The notes beneath the pieces are model-generated. The model had not been told where the DNA came from and did not search any database. It was given only the letters and a program-made list of their open reading frames with translations. DNA of 64,000 nt from Tannerella forsythia (GTDB taxonomy: Bacteria; Bacteroidota; Bacteroidia; Bacteroidales; Tannerellaceae): assembly GCF_001006485.1 (NCBI RefSeq), contig NZ_JUET01000083.1, positions 1 to 64,000 on the forward strand, read 5' to 3'. Positions 42,193 to 51,978 of this stretch are shown here, piece after piece. Both the position numbers and the translations under genes were made by a program. Each line of letters begins with the position of its first letter. Within the stretch, counting starts at the first letter, position 1.

Positions 42193-43341
42193 ATGATGAA
42201 ACAGTTTATTCTCATACTTCTCGGTCTGATGTTGATGGGGACAGCCCATAGTCAGGACGAGGAGAAATTAACGGTGAAACCTTCGGGGCGTATCCTGATG
42301 GATGCGGGAGCGTTCCATGCCGACCATTACAACGACAAATTCAATGATGGAGTTGCCATCCCCGATGTACGCATCGGGTTTGGAGCGCAGTACGGCAAAT
42401 GGAAGAGTAAGGTCGATGTGGGATTTGCTTATGCAAAAATCTCGCTGAAAGACATCTTTATGGAATACGTCTTCAATAAGGAGAATCTGCTTCGCGGAGG
42501 ATATTTCGTCCATCAGTTCGGGCTGCAGAGCGCAACAAGTTCTTCCTTCAAGATCACAATGGAGGAACCGGCCAGCAATCAGGCCTTTTTCAACTCCCGT
42601 CTGGTCGGTCTGATGTTTCTTCATAATAAAGGGAAGTTTTTCGGTACACTGAGCCTCTTTGCCGAAAGCGAAGCGATGAAACAAAGTACGGATAAACTCG
42701 GCAATGAAGGCTACGGTATGATGAGCCGACTCGTCTACCGCCCCCTGCGCGATCCGGGTAATATCCTTCATATCGGTCTTTCAGGTGCTTTCGAATCGCC
42801 TCGATACAGTGCCAAACCCGAAGATAATCATCGCTCGTATGCGTTAAAGTCGGAATTTCCGACCCGTATCGCGCGCGTAGCAGCTCAGCAGGCCGACATC
42901 ACCGAGGCGAAGATGCTTTACAAGTTTACGCCCGAAGTAACGGCGGCTATCGGTCGTTTGGCTATCGAATCGCAGTATTTTTTCGTGACGGTAAATCGTG
43001 AAAAGGATTTACCCCGTTATCAGGCAAGCGGTGCGTATGCCCTTTTAAGAGGGCTTGTAAAAGGTAATGGCTACGTTTACTCTGATGGAGACAGCGGTAT
43101 CGGCACACCTGCTCCGGGTTCGATGGAGCTTGTATTAGGATACAACTACACCGATCTGTCCGATCATAAAGCCCGGATACTCGGAGGGCGGGTGAACGAC
43201 TGGTCGCTCACCTTCAACTATTATCCGAACAAATACATGATCTGGCGTGTCAGAGGTTCGCTGACAAAAGCAACCGACAGAGCCGGCTATGACGATACCA
43301 ATCTGAGTCTTATCGAGACGCGTTTTCAGGTGAAGTTTTGA
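42193..43341 (+). CDS. OprO/OprP-type phosphate-selective porin
   Basis: A 382-residue outer-membrane barrel with a signal peptide (LILLGLMLMGTAHSQ). The early segment VKPSGRILMDAGAFHADHY, the central RGGYFVHQFGLQSATSS and the closing strand DTNLSLIETRFQVKF with terminal Phe are typical of the phosphate-selective porin O/P family. It lies 13 bases after an acid phosphatase gene, so phosphate freed in the periplasm or at the surface may be the shared theme. True ion selectivity cannot be read from the sequence; pyrophosphate or other anions are possible. Confidence 0.87.
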   Translation: MMKQFILILLGLMLMGTAHSQDEEKLTVKPSGRILMDAGAFHADHYNDKFNDGVAIPDVRIGFGAQYGKWKSKVDVGFAYAKISLKDIFMEYVFNKENLLRGGYFVHQFGLQSATSSSFKITMEEPASNQAFFNSRLVGLMFLHNKGKFFGTLSLFAESEAMKQSTDKLGNEGYGMMSRLVYRPLRDPGNILHIGLSGAFESPRYSAKPEDNHRSYALKSEFPTRIARVAAQQADITEAKMLYKFTPEVTAAIGRLAIESQYFFVTVNREKDLPRYQASGAYALLRGLVKGNGYVYSDGDSGIGTPAPGSMELVLGYNYTDLSDHKARILGGRVNDWSLTFNYYPNKYMIWRVRGSLTKATDRAGYDDTNLSLIETRFQVKF

Positions 43342-43389
43342 ATCCGTCAGAAAAACAACACAATCATTTCAATTTAATCATTTCAAAAC

Positions 43390-43512
43390 ATGATAAAAAG
43401 GGAAACAACATTCGTCGGGATCAATGAGAAGCTGGAAGATTCATATAAAGTAATCGCTAAAGTGTTTGATCTGAAAGATTCTCCTGCCTCTGCCTGTAAA
43501 TCGGATTCGTGA
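43390..43512 (+). CDS. Small hypothetical protein, 40 residues
   Basis: An ATG at 43390 opens a 40-codon frame (MIKRETTFVGINEKLEDSYK VIAKVFDLKDSPASACKSDS). It lies 48 bases after the porin gene, in an unrelated frame, and is charged and mostly helical in appearance. No family is recognised. It may be a genuine small protein of the phosphatase-porin transcript or a chance frame. Confidence 0.35.
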   Translation: MIKRETTFVGINEKLEDSYKVIAKVFDLKDSPASACKSDS

Positions 43513-43534
43513 ATATGAAGAAATAAAGTAGATC

Positions 43535-44086
43535 TTATTTCCCCAAACGGGGCGCGCCGGCAGCCGAAAAAATGCCTCGCTGCTTGGAGCGAACATCTTC
43601 GACCAGATAAAAAGCATCCGGATCGAACAAGTTCACCAGACGAACGACTTTCTTCTCCGACTTACGACTTACGACGGTCTCGATAACCGAGACCTCTGAG
43701 ATCGCTCCTTCGCCTTTAAGGCACGTAGAGCCGAATCCGTTATCGTTGAGGAGGCGGGTCAGCTCGGCACCGTCCCTCTTCGTATAAATGCGGAACAACA
43801 GAAAGCCGATGGCAATCTTGTTCTCCACCATAATCCCCACGAAATTACCGGCTGCATAACCACCGGCGTATGAGAGATAAGCTACGATATCGTTGGCGTT
43901 AGAAAATATTTGCGAAATCACAATCACCCAGATAAACACCTCAAAGAAGCCGACAACCGGCGCTTTCTTTTTTTCTCCTTTCGAGACAAAGATGATGCGC
44001 AAGGTTCCCAAGGTCACATCGCAGATACGACCAAAGAAAATAATCATCGGTGTTAACCAGGGGTAAATCTCTAAAAATTCGAACAT
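43535..44086 (-). CDS. UPF0316 membrane protein (DUF5698/DUF2179)
   Basis: The Met at 44086 (MFEFLEIYPWLTPMIIFFGR) is the usual start for this family; an upstream in-frame Met at 44146 would add 20 poorly conserved residues. The 183-residue product has three membrane segments (ICDVTLGTLRIIFVSKGEKK in the first loop, FFEVFIWVIVISQIF, AGGYAAGNFVGIMVENKIAI). A cytoplasmic DUF2179 domain follows (LLNDNGFGSTCLKGEGAISE). DUF2179 domains bind small ligands in some membrane proteins; the function of UPF0316 is unknown. Confidence 0.87.
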   Translation of the reverse strand: MFEFLEIYPWLTPMIIFFGRICDVTLGTLRIIFVSKGEKKKAPVVGFFEVFIWVIVISQIFSNANDIVAYLSYAGGYAAGNFVGIMVENKIAIGFLLFRIYTKRDGAELTRLLNDNGFGSTCLKGEGAISEVSVIETVVSRKSEKKVVRLVNLFDPDAFYLVEDVRSKQRGIFSAAGAPRLGK

Positions 44087-44285
44087 AAACGTATAAAAGT
44101 TTTTCGTGTTGTTTGCTGCAACGGCAATATTGATAATACGCGGCAAAGATAACGTTTTCTAACGGATCGCGCGAACAAAACGGCAGGCATTCAGATCATC
44201 CGACGCATTTTTTCTCTTTTTCTTGTCCGATGCCGGAATTTTATCTACTTTCGCAACTTCATCCAAACGACAGGTTATTTTAACA

Positions 44286-44933
44286 ATGATACAAGCGCGA
44301 GGAATAAGAAAACGCTTCGACAAGCTGGAGATTCTGAAAGGTATTGATTTGACGATCGACGCCGGAGAAATCGCAGCCATCGTCGGGCCGAGCGGTGCAG
44401 GGAAAACGACCCTGCTGCAAATTATCGGAACGTTAGACAAGCCCGACAGCGGTACACTCCTGATCGAAGGCATCGAACCCTTCCGGCTCAACGAAAAACA
44501 GATGGCTGATTTCCGCAACCGCCATATCGGTTTCGTCTTTCAGTTTCATCAGTTGCTGCCGGAGTTTACCGCGCTCGAAAACGTGATGATCCCCGCGCTG
44601 ATTGCCCGCCAACCCACCTCTGCCGCCGAAAAAAGGGCGAAAGAACTGCTGGATTTTCTCAAACTTTCCGACCGGATGACGCACAAGCCCGCCGAACTGT
44701 CGGGCGGCGAAAAACAACGGGTCGCTGTGGCACGCGCGCTTGTCAACCGGCCTTCCGTGATTCTGGCCGACGAGCCTTCGGGCAGTCTGGACACGCAGAA
44801 CAAGGAAGAGCTGCATGCGCTGTTCTTCGACCTGCGGAACGAAATGGGACAGACCTTCGTCATCGTCACACACGATGAGCAGCTGGCAACGCAAGCCGAC
44901 CGCATCATTCACATGAAAGACGGACAGATATGA
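44286..44933 (+). CDS. lolD: ABC transporter ATP-binding protein, LolD-like
   Basis: The start at 44286 ([11 protein letters not shown]) gives 215 residues, the normal LolD length; an upstream in-frame ATG at 44223 is less likely. Walker [10 protein letters not shown] lies at residues 34-42, the Q-loop in [17 protein letters not shown], the signature [15 protein letters not shown], Walker [13 protein letters not shown] and the switch His in VTHDE. LolD energises extraction of lipoproteins from the inner membrane with LolC/E, but the same subfamily also includes MacB/FtsE-like ATPases. No permease is adjacent; instead a sodium symporter overlaps it by four bases. Confidence 0.88.
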   Translation: MIQARGIRKRFDKLEILKGIDLTIDAGEIAAIVGPSGAGKTTLLQIIGTLDKPDSGTLLIEGIEPFRLNEKQMADFRNRHIGFVFQFHQLLPEFTALENVMIPALIARQPTSAAEKRAKELLDFLKLSDRMTHKPAELSGGEKQRVAVARALVNRPSVILADEPSGSLDTQNKEELHALFFDLRNEMGQTFVIVTHDEQLATQADRIIHMKDGQI

Positions 44934-46288
44934 GTACGGCCACACGGACCACTTTCGGCCGATTGGGCGTGGTGCTCGCCACCATCGGGAGCGCCGTAGG
45001 GTTAGGCAATATCTGGCGTTTCCCTTATATGCTGGGCACCAATGGGGGCGGCGCGTTTCTGCTGATTTATATCCTCTGCGTGTTGCTTCTCGGACTGCCG
45101 GCCGTCATCGCCGAGTTCTTCATCGGCCGACACACGCAACGCAACGCGGCCGGAGCCTTCAAAGCCATAGCGCCCGGTACGGCATGGGGGCTGATCGGTT
45201 ACAACGGAGTTCTGATCGCGTTCCTTATTCTCGGCTTCTATTTCGTCATTGCCGGATGGACTTTTGAATATCTTTTTCAATCCGTGACCGAGCCGTTAAC
45301 CGGTAAAACGACGGCCGACTTCGAAGCGGAATTTTTCACCTTCTCTTCCGAGGTTTTCCGCCCGGTCTTCTGGACCATACTCTTCATCGGGCTTACGCAT
45401 TTCATCGTGACGGTAGGTGTGAAGAACGGCATCGAGCGGGCCTCGAAATTCCTGATGCCGCTACTCTTCGTCATCATGCTCATACTGTGCATACGCAGCC
45501 TGATGTTTTCGGGCGCTCGCGAAGGGTTGGAGTTTCTTTTCAAACCCGATTTCGGGAAAATCAACTCGTCCGTCGTGTTCAGTGCCATGGGGCAGGCATT
45601 CTTTTCGCTCAGCATCGGCATGGGATGCCTGATTACGTACAGTTCGTATTTTCATAAAAAAACCAACTTGCAACGTACTGCAATCGAGGTGGTGGTACTC
45701 GATACGGTCGTAGCGCTGCTGGCCGGAGTGATGATTTTTCCGGCCGTCTTTCATTTCGGTGTCGAACCGACCGAGAAAGTCGCCCTCGTATTTATTACGC
45801 TGCCCAACATCTTCGCCCGGATGCCTTTCGGAAACGTATGGGCTTTCAGCTTCTACCTCCTTTTGGGCGTAGCGGCGCTGACGTCTACCATCTCGCTGCA
45901 CGAAGTAGCCACGGCCTACATTCACGAAGAACATGGCATCAAACGCAAGCGGGCAACCGTCTACGTATCGCTCGGCACCTGTATTCTGGCCGTATTCAGC
46001 TCGCTCTCGTTCGGACTGATGAAAGACTGTACGCTTTTCGGGATGACATTCTTTGAATGCCTCGATTTTCTGACCGCTAAAATCATGCTGCCTCTCGGAG
46101 GTATGCTCACCTGCATCTTTGTCGGGCATCGCATCGACCGAAAAATCCTGAAAGCCGAACTGACGAACGAAGGCAGCGTGCCGTTCCATTTCTTCCGAAC
46201 CTATCGTTTCCTTGTGCAATACATCGCACCGGCAGGTATCGGATTGATTCTGCTTTATCAGTTTGGCGTCTTCAAGCTCTCCGGTTAA
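44930..46288 (+). CDS. Sodium-dependent transporter, NSS (SNF) family
   Basis: A 452-residue inner-membrane symporter with about 11 membrane segments. The NSS signature in helix 1 is present ([20 protein letters not shown], about residues 20-39), as is the sodium/substrate unwound region of helix 6 ([20 protein letters not shown]). Members take up amino acids such as Trp, Tyr, Leu or Ala with Na+; the substrate here is unknown. It overlaps the LolD-like gene by ATGA, which implies translational coupling. Confidence 0.93.
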   Translation: MSTATRTTFGRLGVVLATIGSAVGLGNIWRFPYMLGTNGGGAFLLIYILCVLLLGLPAVIAEFFIGRHTQRNAAGAFKAIAPGTAWGLIGYNGVLIAFLILGFYFVIAGWTFEYLFQSVTEPLTGKTTADFEAEFFTFSSEVFRPVFWTILFIGLTHFIVTVGVKNGIERASKFLMPLLFVIMLILCIRSLMFSGAREGLEFLFKPDFGKINSSVVFSAMGQAFFSLSIGMGCLITYSSYFHKKTNLQRTAIEVVVLDTVVALLAGVMIFPAVFHFGVEPTEKVALVFITLPNIFARMPFGNVWAFSFYLLLGVAALTSTISLHEVATAYIHEEHGIKRKRATVYVSLGTCILAVFSSLSFGLMKDCTLFGMTFFECLDFLTAKIMLPLGGMLTCIFVGHRIDRKILKAELTNEGSVPFHFFRTYRFLVQYIAPAGIGLILLYQFGVFKLSG

Positions 46289-46551
46289 TGAGCCCTCATT
46301 TACATTCGTAATCTTCCATACACAGGTCTCTAAAGACAAGGCAAACGCTCCCCCTCCCTCCAAATTCCAGTTACACGTAACATATGTTGGAAGACCTCGC
46401 GAAACTATATATTAGTTGCCAACACAAGAAATTTATTTACCCACATGAAAAAGATTTTATTCGACTTTTGCAAGTTCAATAAATGATTGATTATAGAAAA
46501 AAACGCACATTTAGCGAGCCTCTGTTATTCATCATTTTACAGTACTTAACA
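46289..46551. other. Intergenic region between convergent transporter and epimerase genes
   Basis: About 260 bases of A+T-rich sequence with no protein-like frame on either strand. It ends in the hairpin at 46552-46583. Nothing else is recognised. Confidence 0.5.
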
Positions 46552-46583
46552 AAAAAGGTCAAACTTCACAGTCTGACCTTTTT
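46552..46583. terminator. Bidirectional intrinsic terminator
   Basis: AAAAAGGTCA (46552-46561) pairs perfectly with TGACCTTTTT (46574-46583) around a 12-base loop, giving a stem flanked by A and T runs that works on both strands. It lies 23 bases past the epimerase stop and also faces the transporter gene. Confidence 0.8.
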
Positions 46584-46605
46584 CCAAATCAACTAAAACA
46601 AACAA

Positions 46606-47736
46606 CTATTTATCTATGGTAAATCGGTAGATACACCGACTTTCATAGCTATTTTCGGGCCGAAGTTCCGTTGTCGGGAACTCCGGATGATTCGGACTGT
46701 CGGGGAAATGCTGTGTTTCCAAGCAGAGTGCCCCCCGATAAGGATAAGTTACTCCCTGTTTTCCAATATCCTTTCCGCTCATGAAGTTACCGGAATAAAA
46801 TTGTATCCCCGGTTCCTTCGTATATACTTCGAGTACGATTCCACTCACGGGACTGATCGCTTTTGCCGCGAGTTTAGTCACATCGCCATTCGTATTCAAG
46901 ACCCAATTATGGTCGAATCCACGACCTCTTACGATTTGTTCCGATGAGCTATCGATATGCAAATTCAACGCTACCGGATCACGCAAGTCCATTGGAGTTC
47001 CTTCGACCGGTGCGATCGAATCGGGAATCAGCATGCTATCAACCGGCGTATAATAGTCAGCATTGATCATTATCAGATGATCGAGCACCTGCGAGCCGGG
47101 CACACCGGAGAGGTTGAAATAACTGTGATTCGTTAAGTTCACTACGGTCGGTTTGTCGGTTGTTGCAGCATAACGTATATCGATCTCATTTTCTTCGGTC
47201 AGGAGATATGTAACCGCAACATGCAGGTTCCCGGGGAATCCGGCTTCCCCATCGGGTGAAAGATACGTCAGTTTCAACGTCTTTTCATCCGGCTGTTCCG
47301 CTGTCCAAACCTTGGTATGAAAACCCTCCGGACCTCCGTGGAGGCAGTTCGTCTCATCGTTTTTCGGCAATGTATAGGTCACGGAGTCTAAGCTAAACGA
47401 AGCATTTGCGATCCGGTTTCCATACCGCCCGATAATCGCCCCGAAGTTTCCGTCCGACGCCAGATAATCGGAAATTTTATCATATCCGAGCACGACGTCT
47501 GTCATCTTCCCGTTTTTATCGGGTACCATCACAGAGACAATGCGTCCGCCATAGTTCGTAATGCAAACTTCCATCCCTCTATCATTGGTAAGAACATATA
47601 AGGCAGTCGGATGACCTTCTACCTCCGATACGAAATGCTCCTTGTTCAGACCGGATATCGTTAACTCATCACCCGTTTTACCACACGCTGTCAACATAAC
47701 GACAGCAGCCAACATACTTAAAACCAATTTCTTCAT
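46606..47736 (-). CDS. galM: Aldose 1-epimerase, lipoprotein
   Basis: Mutarotase that interconverts alpha and beta anomers of galactose or glucose. The 376-residue protein has a lipoprotein signal (MLAAVVMLTACGKT, Cys at about 18), so it acts in the periplasm or at the surface, as many Bacteroidetes homologues do. Motifs include GRYGNRIANASFSLD, NCLHGGPEGFHTKVW with the catalytic-site His, and NLTNHSYFNLSG with the second His. The C-terminal CLETQHFPDSPNHPEFP and a Glu-containing strand follow. It is a single gene with the terminator at 46552-46583. Confidence 0.94.
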   Translation of the reverse strand: MKKLVLSMLAAVVMLTACGKTGDELTISGLNKEHFVSEVEGHPTALYVLTNDRGMEVCITNYGGRIVSVMVPDKNGKMTDVVLGYDKISDYLASDGNFGAIIGRYGNRIANASFSLDSVTYTLPKNDETNCLHGGPEGFHTKVWTAEQPDEKTLKLTYLSPDGEAGFPGNLHVAVTYLLTEENEIDIRYAATTDKPTVVNLTNHSYFNLSGVPGSQVLDHLIMINADYYTPVDSMLIPDSIAPVEGTPMDLRDPVALNLHIDSSSEQIVRGRGFDHNWVLNTNGDVTKLAAKAISPVSGIVLEVYTKEPGIQFYSGNFMSGKDIGKQGVTYPYRGALCLETQHFPDSPNHPEFPTTELRPENSYESRCIYRFTIDK

Positions 47737-48046
47737 CTGTTTATTTCCCTCTCTGTTTCTGTTTCTTTTTTCATTCCCTTTCCGTCTTTTTTTCGTTTCG
47801 TGGCAATGTGCCTAAAAAACGGTTTGTGTTTTTATAACAAAGAGAAATTAGAGATTGTTCATGAAAAAAAAATTTTTTGTTCGCACTTTTCAATCGCTGG
47901 CATAAAAAGACGAATGAGAAGCGGTAAAACAAATTCTTTACTTCCTGTAAAAACGGGACAAGCAGGGTAAGAGAGAAGAATTCGTTCGGTTCTTCCGACA
48001 TCGGTTCGAGTTGATACGCAAAATGATTTTATCGAAAAAAATATCT
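47737..48046. other. Divergent intergenic region between galM and nadA
   Basis: About 310 bases of A+T-rich DNA with long T and A runs and no protein-like frame. The nadA -7 box lies at its right end. No clear galM promoter was found on the minus strand. Confidence 0.4.
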
Positions 48047-48054
48047 TATTTTTG
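48047..48054 (+). promoter_or_regulatory. Promoter -7 box for nadA (TATTTTTG)
   Basis: TATTTTTG matches TAnnTTTG. Transcription would begin near 48061, which makes the in-frame ATG at 48071 very close to the mRNA end and favours starts at 48080 or 48083. Confidence 0.55.
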
Positions 48055-48082
48055 TACTTTGAAGTAAAGGATGATATTCATG

Positions 48083-49012
48083 ATGGAAAAGATTGATTAT
48101 GCAACAGAAATAAACCGCCTGCGAAAAGAGAAAAATGCGATTATTCTGGCACATTATTACCAGACAGGAGAGATTCAAGATATTGCCGACAAGGTGGGCG
48201 ACAGTCTTGCATTAGCTCAATGGGCGGCTAAGACAACGACTGATATCCTCGTGCTCTGCGGCGTACATTTCATGGGGGAGACAGCCAAAATTCTCTGTCC
48301 GGAAAAAAGGGTACTCATTCCTGATACGGAAGCGGGCTGTTCGCTGGCAGACAGCTGTCCGGCCGATGAATTTGAGAAGTTTGTCAAAGCACATCCGGAT
48401 CATCGGGTAATCTCGTATGTGAACACTTCGGCAGCCGTCAAAGCGTTGACTGATGTTGTAGTCACATCGACGAACGCACACAAGATTGTTGCGTCGTTCC
48501 CTCAAGATGCTTCACTGATTTTCGGGCCGGACCGGAATCTGGGTAATTATATCAATCGTATTACCGGGCGCAACATGCTTTTATGGGAGGGCGCATGTCA
48601 TGTACATGAACAATTTTCACCAGGGAAAATCCTTGCTTTGAAGAAGACACACCCCGAAGCGGAAATCATTGCACATCCCGAATGCAAACAATCTATCTTG
48701 CAAATGGCCGATTTTATCGGCTCGACGGCCGCACTGCTGCATCATGCCGTACAATCGCCGAAAACGGTGTTTATCGTATCGACCGAGAGCGGTATCATCC
48801 ATGAGATGCGTAAACGTAATCCTCACAAGACGTTTATTCCCGCTCCTCCGAACGACAGCACGTCCCCCTGCAACGAATGCAACTTTATGCGTTTGAATAC
48901 GATGGAAAAACTGTATCGTTGTCTGCGAGATGAAACACCTGAAATACTCGTAGACGAGACCATTCGTCTTCGAGCCGTCAAACCGATTCGGCGCATGCTG
49001 GAGTTGTCATGA
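48083..49012 (+). CDS. nadA: Quinolinate synthase A
   Basis: It condenses iminoaspartate with dihydroxyacetone phosphate to quinolinate in NAD biosynthesis, using a [4Fe-4S] cluster. Start codons at 48071, 48080 and 48083 are in frame; 48083 (MEKIDYATEINRLRKEKNAI) fits the promoter best. Motifs: ILAHYYQTGEIQDIADKVGDS, the cluster Cys in LVLCGVHFMGETAKIL, VYVNTSAAVKALTDVV-type segment, WEGACHVHEQF and the C-terminal CNECNFM. The usual partners nadB and nadC are not adjacent. The last four bases overlap the start of a large sensor-regulator gene. Confidence 0.95.
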   Translation: MEKIDYATEINRLRKEKNAIILAHYYQTGEIQDIADKVGDSLALAQWAAKTTTDILVLCGVHFMGETAKILCPEKRVLIPDTEAGCSLADSCPADEFEKFVKAHPDHRVISYVNTSAAVKALTDVVVTSTNAHKIVASFPQDASLIFGPDRNLGNYINRITGRNMLLWEGACHVHEQFSPGKILALKKTHPEAEIIAHPECKQSILQMADFIGSTAALLHHAVQSPKTVFIVSTESGIIHEMRKRNPHKTFIPAPPNDSTSPCNECNFMRLNTMEKLYRCLRDETPEILVDETIRLRAVKPIRRMLELS

Positions 49013-51969
49013 GACATTGCATTTGCATGCCCGTGAACAGACGAGATGATTTATCGGTCGGTCGATGCCAGCTTTCGACCCTGTGGGAACGTTCGGTACG
49101 TATCGTACGAATACCTTTCTTGGGATGGGCGGTATGTGTGCTCATCGGACTCGATGTTCATGCACACGACATTCCTTTTGTACCTCCGGTTTACAACTAC
49201 ACAACGGCCATGTACGGAGGAGGTAACCAGAATTGGGCTGTGGCGCAGGGTGCCAACGGTGTGATGTATATCGGCAACAACAACGGTCTGCTGCGTTTCG
49301 ACGGGGTCAACTGGGAACTGCACCGGTTACCGAATCATTTATCTGTTAAGTCGCTTTTTGTCGATACGGCTGCGAGGCCCGAACGAATCTATGTCGGATC
49401 GTTCGAAGAGTTCGGATATTTTACTGCCGACGCCGCTCACCGCCTCACGTATCATTCGCTCAAACCACTTGTAAAGGATTATCTTTTCCGCAACGACGAA
49501 ATCTGGACGATTCATAAGGTCGGGACGGTCATTTACTTTCAATCTTTCTCCTCTTATTTCGCTTATCGTCCCACCGACGGTCTCATCCGCCATGCTCGCC
49601 CATACCCTGCGCCGCTTTATTTTTTCGAGGCCGGCGGAGAGCTGGTCTCGCAACTGATCAATGACGACTTTTATCGATTTAACGAGGATGGCAAGACGGA
49701 GCGATTTTTCGGGCGCGAGGAGGTGGGCGACGACGATATCGTTTCGGTACTGCCTTTCGGCAGGGAGTGGCTGCTCGTTTCGTCGCAGCATGGATTCTTT
49801 ATTTTCGACCCGGCAACGCATTCCGTATGCCCGTGGCCGACGGATATCGACGCAGAACTGCGCACAGCCATCGTCAACCGTGCGGTCTGTACGCACGACT
49901 CGACTTACATCGTCGGTACGCTGAATAAAGGATTGTTCGCCATCGGTCGAGACGGAGCGAAGCGATGGCATCTTCATCGGCAGAACGGATTGAACAACAA
50001 TACGGTGCTCGGGCTGTTCGTCGATCGCGATCATCATGTATGGGCTGCGTTAGATAATGGTATTTCCCTTGTTCATACGCGATCGGAGTTGTCGTTCTTT
50101 CAACCGGACGGCATTCAGTTGGGTCTGGTAGAAGAGATGCTTTTTTACGACGGCAGGCTCTATCTTGCCACCAATCAGGGGGTCTACAGATCATCAGGGG
50201 TAGACGGGCAGATAGACCGGTTGCCGGGCTTCGATACGCAATCGTGGTTTATCCGTTGCTTCGACGGACAGATGATTACAGGTAATAACCGCGGCACATC
50301 ATTCATCCGGAACGACCGGAATCTCCCCCTTGAAACGAGCACGGGTGGAATGGATATCCGTCAGGCGCGGCTGCATGAGCAGGACGTGCTGATCGAGTCG
50401 ACATACACTTACCTGTCCGTCTATCGCCGGAACGAGGCCGGCCGCTGGATGTTCGCCCGACAGATTGACGGGTTCTATGACCTGATCCATCACCTTGAGA
50501 CAGACCATACCGGAAATATCTGGGCCGGACACATGTATAAAGGAGTGTATCGGCTGCGACTGAACGATTCGTTGAGCACCGTTGTCGAGACAACTTATTT
50601 CCCCCATTTACATCCTGCCGACAGCACCCCGGCACACATCCGCGTGATGAAACTGCGCGGGCGTATCGTCTTCTCCGACGGCCGACATTTTTATACTTAT
50701 GACGACATTGACCGACGGATCGTGCTCTATGAGCAACTCAACACACAACTCTGCGGACTGGAAGACGTCAACCGCATGACCGCCATCAACGACAGTCTGT
50801 ACTGGTTCGTGTGCGACGGCGCTTATGCGCTTGTCGGGCTGCACAACAATATCTATCGTCTGCGCGAAAAAATTCCGTTTGCCATTTTGAATCATCCGCC
50901 CAACAGCGGACGCGGTAACGTACATGTGACGAACGATGGGGTATCGTATCTTTGCCTCGACGGTGGCATCGCACGGTACTTGCCGCAATCGGGTATCCCT
51001 TATCCTCCGAAAACGTTACGCCTGCATGCCGTGTCGGCCTACAATCGCAGGAACGACCAACGTCAGCATCTGTCGGTCGATGTACTTCCGGCTCCGATCG
51101 ATTATGCGTTCAATCATCTGACGTTTGCTTTTCAGTATCCCGATTTCTCGCGGAAAGCTTTCCGGATAGAGTGCCTGCTGGAGCCATACGACACACGATG
51201 GATAGCTACCGATGATCACCGTCGTATCGAATATGCCTACCTGCCTGCCGGTGAATATACATTGCGGGCGCGTGTGCTCAACGATCTTGGAGAGGAACTT
51301 TCGGTTCTTTCCTACTCGTTCCGTATCCAAAAACCGTGGTATCGGACGTTCATGGCCGGCGTCGGCTATCTGTTTCTCGGGATACTGCTGATGTTCTTTT
51401 TTATCCGGCTGTACACACGTCGTGTAATGCGCAAACGCAGCGCGTTATTCGAACAGCAGGAGAAGGAACGGATAGCACAGCTCGACCGGCAGGAGAAACT
51501 GATTACAGCCTTGCGTAACGAACGGCTCGAAGCCGATCTGACTCACAAGGGCAAAGAACTGGCAGGCGCCACGATGAACATCATCAACCAAAAAGAGTTT
51601 CTCAATAAGTTAAAGCACGAGATACAAGCGGTAATTCTCCGGGAGAAGATGAATAAGAACGAAGGTCACAAACTCCTCGCACTTATCGACAGCAACCTCT
51701 CGGACGAAGACGATTGGGTACTGTTTCAGGAAAATTTCGATTTGATTCACGAAAATTTCTTCCGCCGGCTGCAGGAGCAGTATCCGGTACTGACCCCGAC
51801 CGACCTCAAGCTCTGTGCCCTGCTCCGCCTTAACTATTCCTCGAAAGAGATCGCGAACATGCTGAACCTGACGATTCGAGGAGCCGAGGCCGCACGCTAT
51901 CGCCTGCGCAAGAAGCTGAACTTGCCCGAAGAAGTCAACCTTGTTTCTTTTATGATTGATTTCAAGTAA
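49009..51969 (+). CDS. Membrane sensor-regulator: beta-propeller, Y_Y_Y domain, coiled coil and C-terminal helix-turn-helix
   Basis: A 986-residue one-component regulator. A signal or first membrane segment at about residues 33-52 leads into a periplasmic two-component-regulator-type propeller (GANGVMYIGNNNGLLRFDGV, NGLNNNTVLGLFVDRDHHVW). A triple-tyrosine domain near residues 690-770 (EYAYLPAGEYTLRARVLND) and one membrane helix at about 782-802 follow. A coiled coil then leads to a cytoplasmic LuxR/GerE-like helix-turn-helix at the end (LCALLRLNYSSKEIANMLNL, then TIRGAEAARYRLRKKLNLP). There is no kinase domain. Such proteins sense extracellular, often glycan, signals. It overlaps nadA by ATGA, so its synthesis is probably coupled to NAD biosynthesis. 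The ligand and targets are unknown. Confidence 0.87.
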   Translation: MRHCICMPVNRRDDLSVGRCQLSTLWERSVRIVRIPFLGWAVCVLIGLDVHAHDIPFVPPVYNYTTAMYGGGNQNWAVAQGANGVMYIGNNNGLLRFDGVNWELHRLPNHLSVKSLFVDTAARPERIYVGSFEEFGYFTADAAHRLTYHSLKPLVKDYLFRNDEIWTIHKVGTVIYFQSFSSYFAYRPTDGLIRHARPYPAPLYFFEAGGELVSQLINDDFYRFNEDGKTERFFGREEVGDDDIVSVLPFGREWLLVSSQHGFFIFDPATHSVCPWPTDIDAELRTAIVNRAVCTHDSTYIVGTLNKGLFAIGRDGAKRWHLHRQNGLNNNTVLGLFVDRDHHVWAALDNGISLVHTRSELSFFQPDGIQLGLVEEMLFYDGRLYLATNQGVYRSSGVDGQIDRLPGFDTQSWFIRCFDGQMITGNNRGTSFIRNDRNLPLETSTGGMDIRQARLHEQDVLIESTYTYLSVYRRNEAGRWMFARQIDGFYDLIHHLETDHTGNIWAGHMYKGVYRLRLNDSLSTVVETTYFPHLHPADSTPAHIRVMKLRGRIVFSDGRHFYTYDDIDRRIVLYEQLNTQLCGLEDVNRMTAINDSLYWFVCDGAYALVGLHNNIYRLREKIPFAILNHPPNSGRGNVHVTNDGVSYLCLDGGIARYLPQSGIPYPPKTLRLHAVSAYNRRNDQRQHLSVDVLPAPIDYAFNHLTFAFQYPDFSRKAFRIECLLEPYDTRWIATDDHRRIEYAYLPAGEYTLRARVLNDLGEELSVLSYSFRIQKPWYRTFMAGVGYLFLGILLMFFFIRLYTRRVMRKRSALFEQQEKERIAQLDRQEKLITALRNERLEADLTHKGKELAGATMNIINQKEFLNKLKHEIQAVILREKMNKNEGHKLLALIDSNLSDEDDWVLFQENFDLIHENFFRRLQEQYPVLTPTDLKLCALLRLNYSSKEIANMLNLTIRGAEAARYRLRKKLNLPEEVNLVSFMIDFK

Positions 51970-51978
51970 GTTTTTCGT

